Origin: Oerskovia rustica
GTDB taxonomy: Bacteria > Actinomycetota > Actinomycetes > Actinomycetales > Cellulomonadaceae
Direction of reading: 5' to 3'
NCBI RefSeq assembly: GCF_014836555.1
Contig: NZ_JACSQQ010000016.1
Span: 1 to 33,875, forward strand
DNA length: 33,875 nucleotides
The number at the start of each line of letters is the position of its first letter. Position 1 is the stretch's first letter. The notes under the pieces were generated by a model. That model was not told the DNA's origin and did no database searches. It saw nothing but the letters and a program-made list of their open reading frames with translations. The translations under genes and the position numbers were made by a program. Positions 1-9,133 of the stretch are shown piece after piece.

Positions 1-111
1 AGCTGCGGGACGCCGGCCTCCGTCGTCGAGACGGACGGGTGCCGAACCCGACGTCGGCCGGCCGGCTCGGCCCCGTTGCCCGACGAACCTCGATTTCGGC
101 ACCCGTCGGGG
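1..111. other. Left-edge non-coding stretch downstream of the SGNH hydrolase
   Basis: No convincing gene is seen here; the open frames crossing it are antisense to the hydrolase. A weak inverted repeat (GCCCGACG at 78-85 against CGTCGGG at 104-110, long loop) ends next to the hydrolase stop codon and could be part of a terminator for that minus-strand gene. I would not call it with confidence. Confidence 0.3.
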
Positions 112-951
112 CTACGGCGACTGCACCGGCGTCAGCGCGGGGGCCTTGGGCTCGCGCAGGTCACCCGAGGAGTGGCCCCGGAGGCGCCGCGTCGCCCACG
201 GGTACACGTGCACCCGCACCCACTCGGCGTTCTGCCGGGCGCGGTCGAGGAGCGGGACGGGCGGGAGGGGAGCCAGCGGGTCGTCCCACGTGGCGTCGTC
301 GGGCGTCTGCCCCAGGCCCACGAGCGCGGCCTGCGCGACGCGACGGTGCCCGTCGGGCGTGAGGTGGATGCGGTCCTCGGACCACATGCGCCAGTCGTGC
401 AACGACGCCATGCCCCACAGGTCCAGGACGTGCGCGCCGTGGCGGCGCGCGATCGACCAGATGTGCGTGTTGAACACCCCCACGCGCCCGCGCGTGAGGC
501 CCACGAGCGGTGAGCCCGACGTGTCGAAGCCCGTGCCCAGCAGGACGTCGATGCCCTCGGCGCGCAGCCGCCCGACCGCGTGGTCCAGGTTGCGGGCCAG
601 GCGGTCGACGTCGGCCGCGGGGCGCAGGATGTCGTTGCCGCCGCCGATGAGGCTCACCAGGTCGGGCTTGAGCGCGAGCGCTGCCGGCACCTGCTCCGAG
701 AGGATCGAGCGCAGGAGGCGACCGCGGATCGCGAGGTTGGCGTACTCGAGCGGGGCCCGGCCTGCGGCGCTGCGTCGCGTCGACAGGTGCCCTGCGAGGA
801 GGTCGGCCCAGCCGCGCTGGCGGTCCGGGTCGTTCGGGTAGGGGTCCCAGAGTCCTTCCGTGAACGAGTCGCCGATCGCGACGTAGCTGGCCCAGCGGGG
901 CGCGTTCTCATCGTCAGGGTGCGAGGTGGTCACGGGTCCATTGTGTGACAC
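112..951 (-). CDS. SGNH/GDSL-family hydrolase (lipase/esterase-like)
   Basis: A 279-residue protein with the SGNH-hydrolase blocks in order. GDSFTEG at 27-33 carries the nucleophile Ser29. A block II Gly lies near 77. GGGND at 103-107 has the oxyanion Asn106. DRIH at 193-196 supplies the catalytic Asp193 and His196. No signal peptide or membrane segment is seen, so it is probably cytosolic. The family hydrolyses esters or removes acyl groups; the substrate cannot be read from the sequence. The GTG at 951 gives the longest frame. A second in-frame GTG at 933 would remove six residues and leave the fold intact, and neither has a strong ribosome binding site. The last 60 residues are Arg/Pro-rich beyond the core. 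It is 90 nt downstream of ung on the same strand. Confidence 0.85.
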   Translation of the reverse strand: MSHNGPVTTSHPDDENAPRWASYVAIGDSFTEGLWDPYPNDPDRQRGWADLLAGHLSTRRSAAGRAPLEYANLAIRGRLLRSILSEQVPAALALKPDLVSLIGGGNDILRPAADVDRLARNLDHAVGRLRAEGIDVLLGTGFDTSGSPLVGLTRGRVGVFNTHIWSIARRHGAHVLDLWGMASLHDWRMWSEDRIHLTPDGHRRVAQAALVGLGQTPDDATWDDPLAPLPPVPLLDRARQNAEWVRVHVYPWATRRLRGHSSGDLREPKAPALTPVQSP

Positions 952-955
952 GCGG

Positions 956-993
956 CGCGCTGCGTCCCGCGAGATCCCCGGCGGCGCAGCGCG
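956..993 (-). terminator. Possible hairpin between ung and the SGNH hydrolase
   Basis: CGCGCTGCG at 956-964 is perfectly complementary to CGCAGCGCG at 985-993 (9-bp GC stem, 20-nt loop). It lies just downstream of ung in the direction of its transcription. There is no U-tract and the loop is long, so the terminator call is tentative. Confidence 0.25.
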
Positions 994-1041
994 GCCCCGG
1001 TGGCGTGGCGCGGTCGTCCGAGGCGATACGGGCCGGGCGCG

Positions 1042-1830
1042 TCAGGTCGTCGGCAGCGTCCAGTCCACCGGCGCCGACCCCTGGGCCACGAGCAGCTCGT
1101 TGACCCGCGAGAAGGGCCGCGACCCGAAGAACCCGCGGCGAGCTGACAGCGGGCTCGGGTGCGCGCTCTCGACGACCGGGGTGTCGCCCAGGAGGGGCTC
1201 GAGCGTCGCGGCGTCGCGTCCCCAGAGGATCGCGACGAGCGGCTGGTCGCGGGCCACGAGCGCGCGGATGGCAGCCTCGGTGATGGCCTCCCATCCTTTG
1301 CGGCGGTGCGAGCCGGTGTCGCCGGCGCCGACCGTCAGGACCCTGTTGAGCAGCATGACGCCCTGGTCGCTCCACGCGGACAGGTCGCCGTGCACGGGCG
1401 TGGGGGCGCCGAGGTCGGTCGCCATCTCGGCGTAGATGTTCTGGAGGGAGCGGGGGACGGGGCGTACGTGCGGCTGGACGGAGAAGGACAGGCCCATCGC
1501 GTGCCCCGGGGTCGGGTAGGGGTCCTGGCCCACGATCAGGACGCGCACGTCGGCCAGCGGACGCTGGAAGGCGCGCAGGATGTCCGACGGCGCGGGCTGG
1601 TACGGGCGTCCGGCCGCGGCCTCGGCGCGCAGGAAGTCGCCCACGGCCCGGAGCTGGGGCTCGACGGGGGCCAGCGCCTCGGCCCAGTCCGGGGCCATGA
1701 TCTCGGCGAGCGGACGGTGGGTGTCCTCGGACGTGCCGTGGGGCACGGCGGCCGGGACGGTGGGGCCGGGAGCGGAGGACGGGGCCTGCTCGAGGGACCC
1801 CGAGGTCGGTGGCGTCGCGAAGGTGTTCAC
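1042..1830 (-). CDS. ung: Uracil-DNA glycosylase, family 1 (UDG)
   Basis: It removes uracil from DNA as the first step of base-excision repair in the cytoplasm. With the GTG at 1830 the protein has 262 residues. The water-activating motif [11 protein letters not shown] begins at 101 (catalytic Asp103). The uracil-contact stretch GLSFSV is at 113-118. The DNA-intercalation/His motif HPSPLS is at 224-229, followed by [11 protein letters not shown]. The first ~40 residues are Pro/Ser/Thr-rich and absent from typical ~225-residue UDGs. I prefer the 1830 start because a TANNNT box lies six bases upstream, as in leaderless actinobacterial genes. An internal start nearer LAEIMAPDW (residue 41) is the alternative. 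The same frame stays open upstream to 2280, but that extension is antisense to the DUF3263 gene and is not UDG sequence. Confidence 0.95.
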   Translation of the reverse strand: MNTFATPPTSGSLEQAPSSAPGPTVPAAVPHGTSEDTHRPLAEIMAPDWAEALAPVEPQLRAVGDFLRAEAAAGRPYQPAPSDILRAFQRPLADVRVLIVGQDPYPTPGHAMGLSFSVQPHVRPVPRSLQNIYAEMATDLGAPTPVHGDLSAWSDQGVMLLNRVLTVGAGDTGSHRRKGWEAITEAAIRALVARDQPLVAILWGRDAATLEPLLGDTPVVESAHPSPLSARRGFFGSRPFSRVNELLVAQGSAPVDWTLPTT

Positions 1831-1836
1831 GCGGCG

Positions 1837-1842
1837 AGGGTA
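1837..1842 (-). promoter_or_regulatory. Candidate -10 box of a leaderless ung promoter
   Basis: On the minus strand TACCCT (TANNNT) is followed by six bases and then the GTG of ung, so transcription would begin at or next to the start codon. No clear -35 element is seen. Confidence 0.35.
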
Positions 1843-1855
1843 CGCGAGCGGGTGA

Positions 1856-1884
1856 ATGACACCGATGTGGTTCGCGCGTAGGCT
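1856..1884 (+). promoter_or_regulatory. Candidate sigma-70-type promoter for the DUF3263 gene
   Basis: ATGACA at 1856-1861 (5 of 6 to TTGACA), a 17-bp spacer, and TAGGCT at 1879-1884 (TANNNT). Transcription would start near 1891, giving a leader of roughly 55 nt. It sits back-to-back with the ung promoter, forming a divergent control region. Confidence 0.5.
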
Positions 1885-1947
1885 GGTGCGGTCCAGGTGC
1901 CCGCCCCTCCGGAGCGGGTCGCGTCCCGACGAGTGAGGATCCCGCCC

Positions 1948-2268
1948 ATGAGCGAAGCGTTCGCCGCGACCGAGCACCTCGACGCGCCCACCGGGACGGA
2001 CGACGCGCCCGTCGAGGAATCGGGGCTCTCGGCCCGTGACCAGGAGATTCTCGCCTTCGAGCGTCAGTGGTGGAAGTACGCCGGGGCCAAGGAGCAGGCG
2101 GTGCGTGAGCTCTTCGACATGACCGCGACGCGCTACTACCAGGCGCTCAACACCCTGATCGACTCGCCTGCGGCCCTCGCGCACGACCCCATGCTCGTCA
2201 AGCGCCTGCGTCGGATGCGGTCCACCCGGCAGCGTGCGCGGTCGGCCCGTCGCCTCGGCGACATTTAG
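1948..2268 (+). CDS. DUF3263 domain protein
   Basis: A small soluble protein of 106 residues. The conserved actinobacterial core reads [20 protein letters not shown], then [19 protein letters not shown], and closes with a basic tail ([14 protein letters not shown]). The pattern looks like a small helical, possibly HTH-like, DNA-binding protein, but no function is established. The ATG at 1948 is preferred over an upstream in-frame ATG (1897) because GAGG lies nine bases before it and the family homology starts soon after. It is followed 31 nt later by the LytR_C gene. The pair resembles Rv0430-Rv0431 of Mycobacterium tuberculosis, which also lie a few genes from groEL2. Confidence 0.85.
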   Translation: MSEAFAATEHLDAPTGTDDAPVEESGLSARDQEILAFERQWWKYAGAKEQAVRELFDMTATRYYQALNTLIDSPAALAHDPMLVKRLRRMRSTRQRARSARRLGDI

Positions 2269-2287
2269 TCGCTGGGCCAAGTCGGGC

Positions 2288-2293
2288 TAACCT
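2288..2293 (+). promoter_or_regulatory. Candidate -10 box of a leaderless promoter for the LytR_C gene
   Basis: TAACCT is followed by six bases and then the GTG start at 2300; no Shine-Dalgarno sequence is present. The -35 position (2265-2270, TTAGTC) is weak. Confidence 0.45.
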
Positions 2294-2299
2294 GTCGCC

Positions 2300-2962
2300 G
2301 TGAGCAAGAGCGATTACCCCTACGCGCCTGACGAGTTCGACGTCCCCGCGCCCGAGGGCGCACCCGTGGGGGTCTATCGCGCTCCGCGCAGCGGCTGGAG
2401 CAAGACGTGGCCCTTCCTCCTCGTCGCCGTGATCTTCGCGGGTCTCGCGGTCGGAGGGGTCGCCGCGATCTCCGGCGGGCTCGGCCAGAAGTCCCCGGCG
2501 GAGGCCGACAAGCCCGCGGCGGAGCAGCCGGCCGACGGTGCGGCTGCTGAGGAGCCTCCGGCCGCGGAGGAGCCTGCGGACACGGAAGAGCCCCCCGCCG
2601 CGGAGGAGCCTGCAGCCACGGAGGAACCGCCCGCGGACCCCGCCACGGACCTCACGGCCCTGCTCGCAGCCGCGGACAAGGGCGCGTACGTCCGGGTCCT
2701 GAACGACGGCGGGCCCGCCGGCGAGGCACGGACCGGCAAGGACGCGCTGGACGCCAAGGGGTTCACCAAGACCAAGGCCGAGGACTACCCCGGCGACTCC
2801 GGGCTCACGGCGACCACCGTCTGGTACACCGAGAACCGCAAGGAGACGGCGACGGCCGTCGCAGCGATCCTCGGCATCCCGGCCGAGCAGGTGACCCAGG
2901 CGCAGGTGCGCGAGGGGGACGTGGTCGTCGTCGTGAAGTCGGCCCTCGCGCCCGCTTCCTGA
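2300..2962 (+). CDS. Membrane-anchored LytR_C-domain protein
   Basis: A 220-residue protein with a short polar N-terminus. One transmembrane helix spans about residues 37-60 (WPFLLVAVIFAGLAVGGVAA). A low-complexity Glu/Pro/Ala linker covers about 65-112, with EEPA/EEPPA units repeated. A C-terminal LytR_C domain covers about 117-216, with YVRVLNDGG at its first strand. The expected topology is cytosolic N-terminus with the domain outside. LytR_C domains occur alone or attached to LCP cell-wall ligases; no catalytic role is known and a wall or polymer-associated function is inferred. The linker is a likely flexible spacer across the wall. Start: GTG, probably leaderless (see the -10 box at 2288). 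Confidence 0.85.
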   Translation: MSKSDYPYAPDEFDVPAPEGAPVGVYRAPRSGWSKTWPFLLVAVIFAGLAVGGVAAISGGLGQKSPAEADKPAAEQPADGAAAEEPPAAEEPADTEEPPAAEEPAATEEPPADPATDLTALLAAADKGAYVRVLNDGGPAGEARTGKDALDAKGFTKTKAEDYPGDSGLTATTVWYTENRKETATAVAAILGIPAEQVTQAQVREGDVVVVVKSALAPAS

Positions 2963-3012
2963 TCGCCCGGTCCCGCTTCCGGCCCCTGCTTTCCTCGTGT
3001 GACCTCTGCCAC

Positions 3013-3018
3013 TAGGCT
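3013..3018 (+). promoter_or_regulatory. Candidate -10 box for the cold-shock gene
   Basis: TAGGCT, the same hexamer as at the DUF3263 promoter. Transcription from it would give a ~60-nt leader before the cold-shock gene. The -35 region is weak (TTCCTC at 2991-2996). Confidence 0.35.
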
Positions 3019-3085
3019 CGACCCCACCACGGGGCGTCCGATGCTCCGATGCTCGCACCCGGTTCGTACGCACGAGGAGACGTCG

Positions 3086-3289
3086 ATGGCACAGGGCACC
3101 GTCAAGTGGTTCAACGCCGAGAAGGGCTTCGGGTTCATCACCCCGGCCTCGGGCGGGCCGGACCTCTTCGTCCACTACAGCTCGATCCAGAGCGACGGCT
3201 ACCGGTCGCTCGACGAGGGGCAGCAGGTCGAGTACGAGCAGGGGCAGGGTCAGAAGGGCCCCCAGGCCGAGCAGGTGCGCGCGCTCTGA
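3086..3289 (+). CDS. cspA: Cold-shock protein (CspA family)
   Basis: A 67-residue single cold-shock domain, a five-stranded OB-fold that binds single-stranded RNA and DNA. Both nucleic-acid-binding motifs are visible: RNP1-like KGFGFI at 16-21 and RNP2-like DLFVHYS, with the opening [15 protein letters not shown]. The ATG at 3086 is decided by AGGAG at 3075-3079, six bases upstream. An upstream in-frame ATG at 2999 would add a non-homologous leader. It has its own candidate promoter, and the next gene starts only five bases after its stop. Confidence 0.97.
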   Translation: MAQGTVKWFNAEKGFGFITPASGGPDLFVHYSSIQSDGYRSLDEGQQVEYEQGQGQKGPQAEQVRAL

Positions 3290-3294
3290 GCGCC

Positions 3295-4785
3295 GTGACC
3301 CCGGCCCGGCACCTGACCGAGGTGGACGTCGTCGTCGTCGGGTCGGGTCCCAACGGGCTCGCAGCCGCGGTGACGTGCGCCAGGGCCGGGCTGTCCGTGC
3401 GCGTCCTGGAGGCGCAGCCCACGGTGGGCGGGGGGTCGCGCACGCTGGACCTCGGGCTGGCCGAGGGCATGCTCCACGACATCTGCTCTGCGGTGCACCC
3501 CATGGCGTGGGCGTCGCCGTTCTTCCAGGCGTTCGACCTGCCGTCGCGCGGGGTCGAGCTGCTCGTGCCGGAGGTCTCGTACGCGCAACCCCTGCCAGGC
3601 GGCCGCGCGGGGATCGCCTACCGGGACCTCGACCGGACGGTCGACGGTCTGGGGCCCGACGGCGCCGCCTGGCGCTCGCTCCTCGGCTCGCTGTCCCGGC
3701 AGCCCGGGCACGCGGTCGCGACGGCGCTCGGTGACAAGCGCAGCGTCCCCGCGGGTCTCCTTCCGCGCGGGATCCCGACCGCGGCTCGTTTCGGCCTCGG
3801 TGTCCTCGAGCAGGGCACGAGCATGTGGGACCGGCGTTTCGTGGGGGACGTCGCACCGGCGCTCCTCACCGGGGTCGCCGCGCACGGGATCGCCCCTATG
3901 CCCTCGCTCGCGTCGGCCGGGGTCGCGATGCTCCTCGCCTCCCTCGCGCACACCGAGGGCGGCTGGCCGATCCCCCGTGGGGGGTCGGGAGCGATCGTGA
4001 CCGCTCTCGTCGCGGACCTCGAGGCGCACGGTGGCCAGGTCGTGACCGACCACCCGGTCCGCTCGGAGTCGGACCTGCCTCCGGCGCGCGCGATCATCTT
4101 CGACACGACCCCGCGCACGGTCGTCGAGGTCTTCGGGTCCCGCCTGACCGGCCGGGCCGCGCGTGCGCTCACCGCGTTCCCCTACGGCAACGCGGCGGCC
4201 AAGGTCGACTTCGTCCTGCGCGGGCCGGTGCCGTGGCAGCACGCCGACGTCGGACGAGCGGGGACCGTCCACGTGGGTGGTACGCGCGCGGAGATGGCCG
4301 CAGCCGAGGCCGCGGTCGCGGCCGGCACGCATGCCGAGCGTCCCATGGTCCTGGTGAGCGACCCCACGGTCGTCGACCCGTCACGCGGCGTGGGGGGCCT
4401 GCGGCCCCTGTGGGCGTACGCGCACGTCCCCGCCGGCTCCACGCTCGACGTCACCGAGGCGATCACGGCACAGATCGAACGGTTCGCGCCCGGCTTCCGC
4501 GACGTCGTCGTGACCTCGCGCTGCGTGCCTGCCGCGCGCATGAGCGAGCACAACGCCAACTACGTGGGTGGGGACATCGCGGCGGGGACGGTCAGCCTGT
4601 GGCGCGTGATCGCCCGCCCGACGGCGCGCCTCGACCCGTACGCGACCGGACTCGACGGGGTCTACCTCTGCTCGGCCTCCACGCCCCCCGGCCCCGGGGT
4701 CCACGGGCTCGGCGGCTGGTACGCGGCACGGCGCGTGCTGCACCGCGAGTTCGACGTGCCGCACCCGCCACGACTGGCGCCCTGA
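3295..4785 (+). CDS. Phytoene-desaturase-like FAD-dependent oxidoreductase
   Basis: A 496-residue flavoprotein of the COG1233 type. The N-terminal Rossmann motif VDVVVVGSGPNGLAAA has GSGPNG at 16-21, and a Glu (VLEA, about 39) ends the second strand to bind the FAD ribose. The typical GGG loop (VGGGSRT) follows. The C-terminus has the family's second FAD contact, GVYLCSASTPPGPGVHGLGGW. The substrate is unknown; relatives desaturate or isomerise carotenoid-like or other lipophilic molecules, but there are no carotenoid genes here. The GTG at 3295 is the first start after the cold-shock stop. It lies five bases downstream with no good ribosome binding site, so translation may be coupled to the cold-shock gene. 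The frame also runs upstream through that gene, which is not part of this protein. Confidence 0.85.
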   Translation: MTPARHLTEVDVVVVGSGPNGLAAAVTCARAGLSVRVLEAQPTVGGGSRTLDLGLAEGMLHDICSAVHPMAWASPFFQAFDLPSRGVELLVPEVSYAQPLPGGRAGIAYRDLDRTVDGLGPDGAAWRSLLGSLSRQPGHAVATALGDKRSVPAGLLPRGIPTAARFGLGVLEQGTSMWDRRFVGDVAPALLTGVAAHGIAPMPSLASAGVAMLLASLAHTEGGWPIPRGGSGAIVTALVADLEAHGGQVVTDHPVRSESDLPPARAIIFDTTPRTVVEVFGSRLTGRAARALTAFPYGNAAAKVDFVLRGPVPWQHADVGRAGTVHVGGTRAEMAAAEAAVAAGTHAERPMVLVSDPTVVDPSRGVGGLRPLWAYAHVPAGSTLDVTEAITAQIERFAPGFRDVVVTSRCVPAARMSEHNANYVGGDIAAGTVSLWRVIARPTARLDPYATGLDGVYLCSASTPPGPGVHGLGGWYAARRVLHREFDVPHPPRLAP

Positions 4786-4850
4786 CGGGGGGCACGGTGG
4801 CGGCGCCGACGGGCCGGATCGCTCGCGAGGACTCGGGTGGCCCGGGACCT

Positions 4851-4870
4851 CCCGGCCGGACGCGGCCGGG
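4851..4870. terminator. Hairpin between convergent genes (possible bidirectional terminator)
   Basis: CCCGGCCG at 4851-4858 pairs with CGGCCGGG at 4863-4870 around a 4-nt loop. It lies in the 91-nt gap between the stop codons of the FAD oxidoreductase and the convergent GH15 gene. No U-tract is present, as is common in GC-rich actinobacteria. Confidence 0.45.
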
Positions 4871-4876
4871 CGGGGC

Positions 4877-6331
4877 TCAGGGAAGCGCAGCGTCCGCAGC
4901 CCGCTGGTCCTCGAGCTCGACGAGCGTCAGCACCACGAGTGCCGAGCTCCACGTGAGCGGGGCGACCGCCGCAGGAGAACCGTCCGCGAGGACCTTCTCC
5001 GGGATCGCGCCCGAGGCCGTCCGATGGGTGTCGAGCCAGTCGAGCCAGCTCTCCGCGGCCTCGACCTCGCCGGTCGAAGCACCGGCCAGCGCGAAGAGGG
5101 CGGTCTGGGGCGTCCACGAGATGCCGTCGGTGCGCCAGCCCGCACCAGGTGCCACCCCGCCGGCGGGCCGGAGCATCGACATGACCGACGACCGCCACGC
5201 CTCGTCGGCCCCCTCGAGGGCTGTGGGCTGGAAGGGAGGCAGGGCGAACGTCGTCGCCGCGTCCTGGGGGCCGCCGGACGCGTGCCGCGGGTAGCCCTGC
5301 GGGCCGAAGCGCTCCTCGATCGCCGTGCGCAGCCGCGCGGCGGCGCGGGCGGCGTCAGCCGCAGACGCCCACTGCTCACCGTCGGCGTAGATCGATCGGG
5401 CCGCCTCGAGGCCCGCGAGCAGGGGGGCCGCGGTGCCGAGCGTGAGCTCGGTCGGGTGGACCTCCCAGTAGTCGCTCGACGGCGGGGGCAGCGCGGTGTC
5501 CTCGTCGAGGATGCCCAGGACGTAGCTCGTCGACGCGTCGACGAGCGGGGCGAGCCGCTCGCGCGCTGCCGCACGGTCCTGGGGGGCCTCGAGCTCGTCG
5601 AGCACGGTCCAGGCGGACCACAGTGCCCACCCGTTGCCGTCGGACTGGCCGCCCCGGTCGTCGGGCACGCCCGAGGCGTCTGGCAGGTAGCGCGCCTGGA
5701 ACGATCCGTCGGCCTCCTGGACCGACCGGAGGAAGTCCAGCACTCGCAGAGCGTCGTCCACGTGACCGGTGCGTGCGTAGGCCGCCGCCGTGAAGGACGC
5801 GTCCCGGGGCCAGACGAAGCGCCACCTCGGGGAGGGGGCGGCGAGCGAGGCGCCGTTCTCGAGCGTCATGGCGTGCAGGTCGAGCAGCGCGTCCTCCCCG
5901 AGAGCGGCGAACCGGGTGCCCTCGCCGGGGAGGTCCCCCTCGGCGAGCCAGGCCCTGGAGACGCTGGCTGCACGCTCGGCGGCCTCCGCGTCCAGGAGCC
6001 GGTCCGCCGTGAGGGGGGAGCCGGCGATCACCGTGAGGCGGTCGACCTCGCCGTCGGCCGGATCGAGGCTGCCGGCGGGCAGCGCAGGGTCGAGCGCGGC
6101 GGGGTCGAGGACGCGGCTGCCATCGAGGTAGGTGGCCGCCATGCCGTCCGGGAGGCGGAGCAGGGAGCCGTCCTCGGCCGTCGCGACGCCGTCCTGGTAG
6201 AGGTCGACGTGGACGTCGGTCGGCAGGGGGACGGGGGTGGCGCCCACGGTCACGAGCACCACGACAGGGGCGATCGCTGCTCCGAGCACCGCCAGTCGCC
6301 ACCGCGTCGTCGCGAACCTCACACTGCGCAT
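4877..6331 (-). CDS. Exported or membrane-anchored GH15 (glucoamylase-like) hydrolase
   Basis: A 484-residue protein. Residues 13-35 form one hydrophobic segment after basic residues (signal anchor or signal peptide), so the enzyme acts outside the membrane. The (alpha/alpha)6-barrel signals of GH15 are present. RFVWPRDASFTAAAY starts at 171. GGQSDGNGWALWSAW sits at 228-241, where the family has its QxDxxG segment. SSDYWEVHP has the likely general acid Glu290. GAIPEKV has the likely general base Glu445, followed by APLTWSSALVV. GH15 enzymes release glucose or related sugars from alpha-glucans or trehalose; the substrate here is unknown. Start: ATG at 6331. An alternative is the in-frame GTG at 6322, which lies seven bases after a TAGGAT box (leaderless). 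There are no carbohydrate transport genes beside it. Confidence 0.75.
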   Translation of the reverse strand: MRSVRFATTRWRLAVLGAAIAPVVVLVTVGATPVPLPTDVHVDLYQDGVATAEDGSLLRLPDGMAATYLDGSRVLDPAALDPALPAGSLDPADGEVDRLTVIAGSPLTADRLLDAEAAERAASVSRAWLAEGDLPGEGTRFAALGEDALLDLHAMTLENGASLAAPSPRWRFVWPRDASFTAAAYARTGHVDDALRVLDFLRSVQEADGSFQARYLPDASGVPDDRGGQSDGNGWALWSAWTVLDELEAPQDRAAARERLAPLVDASTSYVLGILDEDTALPPPSSDYWEVHPTELTLGTAAPLLAGLEAARSIYADGEQWASAADAARAAARLRTAIEERFGPQGYPRHASGGPQDAATTFALPPFQPTALEGADEAWRSSVMSMLRPAGGVAPGAGWRTDGISWTPQTALFALAGASTGEVEAAESWLDWLDTHRTASGAIPEKVLADGSPAAVAPLTWSSALVVLTLVELEDQRAADAALP

Positions 6332-6336
6332 CCTAG

Positions 6337-8202
<1,866 letters not shown>

Positions 8203-8251
8203 TCCGTCCGCTCGTGCGGTCGGGCTCGTAGGAGCCCGCGCAGCTCGACAT

Positions 8252-8293
8252 GAAGGGCCGTCCGGCCAGGGAGACCTGGCCGGACGGCCCTTC
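8252..8293 (+). terminator. Strong intrinsic-type terminator after groEL
   Basis: A perfect 19-bp stem: 8252-8270 pairs with 8275-8293 around a GAGA (GNRA) tetraloop. The stem base is GAAGGGCC and GGCCCTTC. It starts 50 nt after the groEL stop. There is no run of T after it, typical of GC-rich actinobacterial terminators. It separates groEL from the siderophore operon. Confidence 0.85.
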
Positions 8294-8308
8294 GGCGTTC
8301 TCGGGGGG

Positions 8309-8386
8309 CGTCCACGTCACCCGCGAACGAGATGGCAGATTGTCGGCATCTGTCCGTTCCGTGGACGACTCTTCCCCTGCGGGTGA
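8309..8386. other. Interleaved inverted repeats upstream of the siderophore operon
   Basis: CGTCCACG (8309-8316) is complementary to CGTGGACG (8360-8367). The adjacent TCACCCGC (8317-8324) is complementary to GCGGGTGA (8379-8386). The pairs cross, so they can form either of two hairpins or a pseudoknot. A small inner hairpin (CAGAT 8336-8340 with ATCTG 8348-8352) lies between the arms. Function unknown; chance is possible at this GC content. Confidence 0.3.
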
Positions 8387-8395
8387 AGTCTGTGC

Positions 8396-8434
8396 TTAGG
8401 TCTACCTCAGTGAGGGAAGGTTTACCTAACTCAT
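8396..8434. promoter_or_regulatory. Two tandem iron boxes (DtxR/IdeR/DmdR-type operator)
   Basis: TTAGGT-CT-ACCTCA at 8396-8409 and GAAGGT-TT-ACCTAA at 8416-8429 are both AGGT-N2-ACCT palindromes. Their AGGT elements are exactly 20 bp apart, so they lie on the same helix face. Against the 19-bp DtxR/IdeR consensus (TTAGGTTAGGCTAACCTAA type), 8396-8414 matches 11 positions and 8416-8434 matches 12. They sit 40-78 nt before the first siderophore gene, in the only AT-rich patch of the region. The inferred role is Fe(II)-dependent repression of the whole operon. Confidence 0.7.
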
Positions 8435-8473
8435 TCAACTAACTCGCTTCATACACCTGGCTCTGGGGGGACC

Positions 8474-9133
8474 ATGGGACTGCCGACGATCGCCGCCTAC
8501 GACGGCCCGGCACCGCACGAGTACCCGAGCAACCGCGTGACGTGGCAGGTCGACCCTGCCCGTGCGGTGCTCCTCGTGCACGACATGCAGCAGTACTTCG
8601 TGAACGCGTTCGACCCGGCGTCGCCCGCACTGCGGGACGCCGTCCACAACATCTCGCGGCTCGCCACGACGGCGCGCGAGCTCGGCGTCCCGGTCGTCCT
8701 GACCGCCCAGCCGCCCGCGCAGCGCCCCGCCGACCGCGGCCTGCTCACCGACTTCTGGGGTCCGGGCATCCCGGACGACGGGTCGGACGTCGTGATCGAC
8801 GAGCTCGCCCCGCAGCCGGGGGACACCGTGCTGACCAAGTGGCGCTACGACGCGTTCGTGCGCACCGGGCTGCGTGACCTCCTGCGTGAGCAGGGGCGCG
8901 ACCAGCTCGTCGTGACGGGCGTCTACGCGCACATCGGGTGCCTCGTCACGACGTGCGACGCGTTCATGCACGACGTCCAGCCGTTCCTCGTCGGCGACGC
9001 CGTCGCGGACTTCTCGCTCGCCCACCACCGTCAGGCCCTCGCGTGGGCGGCGGACCGGTGCGCCGTCGTCGGGACGACGGACGACGTGCTGACCCATCTC
9101 AGGGCGCGCGTCCCCGCGGTGGCGGGGGCATGA
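8474..9133 (+). CDS. dhbB: Isochorismatase (2,3-dihydro-2,3-dihydroxybenzoate synthase), stand-alone
   Basis: It hydrolyses the vinyl ether of isochorismate to 2,3-dihydro-2,3-dihydroxybenzoate and pyruvate, the second step of DHB synthesis. The 219 residues align with the N-terminal domain of EntB/DhbB throughout: MGLPTIAAYDGP, VHDMQQYFVNAF with Asp37, TKWRYDAF with Lys122 (EntB Asp37/Lys118), and GVYAHIGCLVTTCDAFM. Unlike EntB and DhbB it has no C-terminal aryl carrier domain; that function is a separate gene at 15377. The ATG at 8474 has GGGGGG at 8465-8470. It is the first gene after the iron boxes and overlaps the next by four bases. Confidence 0.93.
   Translation: MGLPTIAAYDGPAPHEYPSNRVTWQVDPARAVLLVHDMQQYFVNAFDPASPALRDAVHNISRLATTARELGVPVVLTAQPPAQRPADRGLLTDFWGPGIPDDGSDVVIDELAPQPGDTVLTKWRYDAFVRTGLRDLLREQGRDQLVVTGVYAHIGCLVTTCDAFMHDVQPFLVGDAVADFSLAHHRQALAWAADRCAVVGTTDDVLTHLRARVPAVAGA

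Noticed and set aside
1831-2280. A 150-residue N-terminal extension of uracil-DNA glycosylase
   Set aside because: The extension is antisense to the DUF3263 gene, is not UDG-like, and a leaderless promoter marks a start at 1830.
8203-8473. A groES or small gene between groEL and dhbB
   Set aside because: No frame with codon bias and a ribosome binding site; the stretch holds a terminator, inverted repeats and iron boxes.
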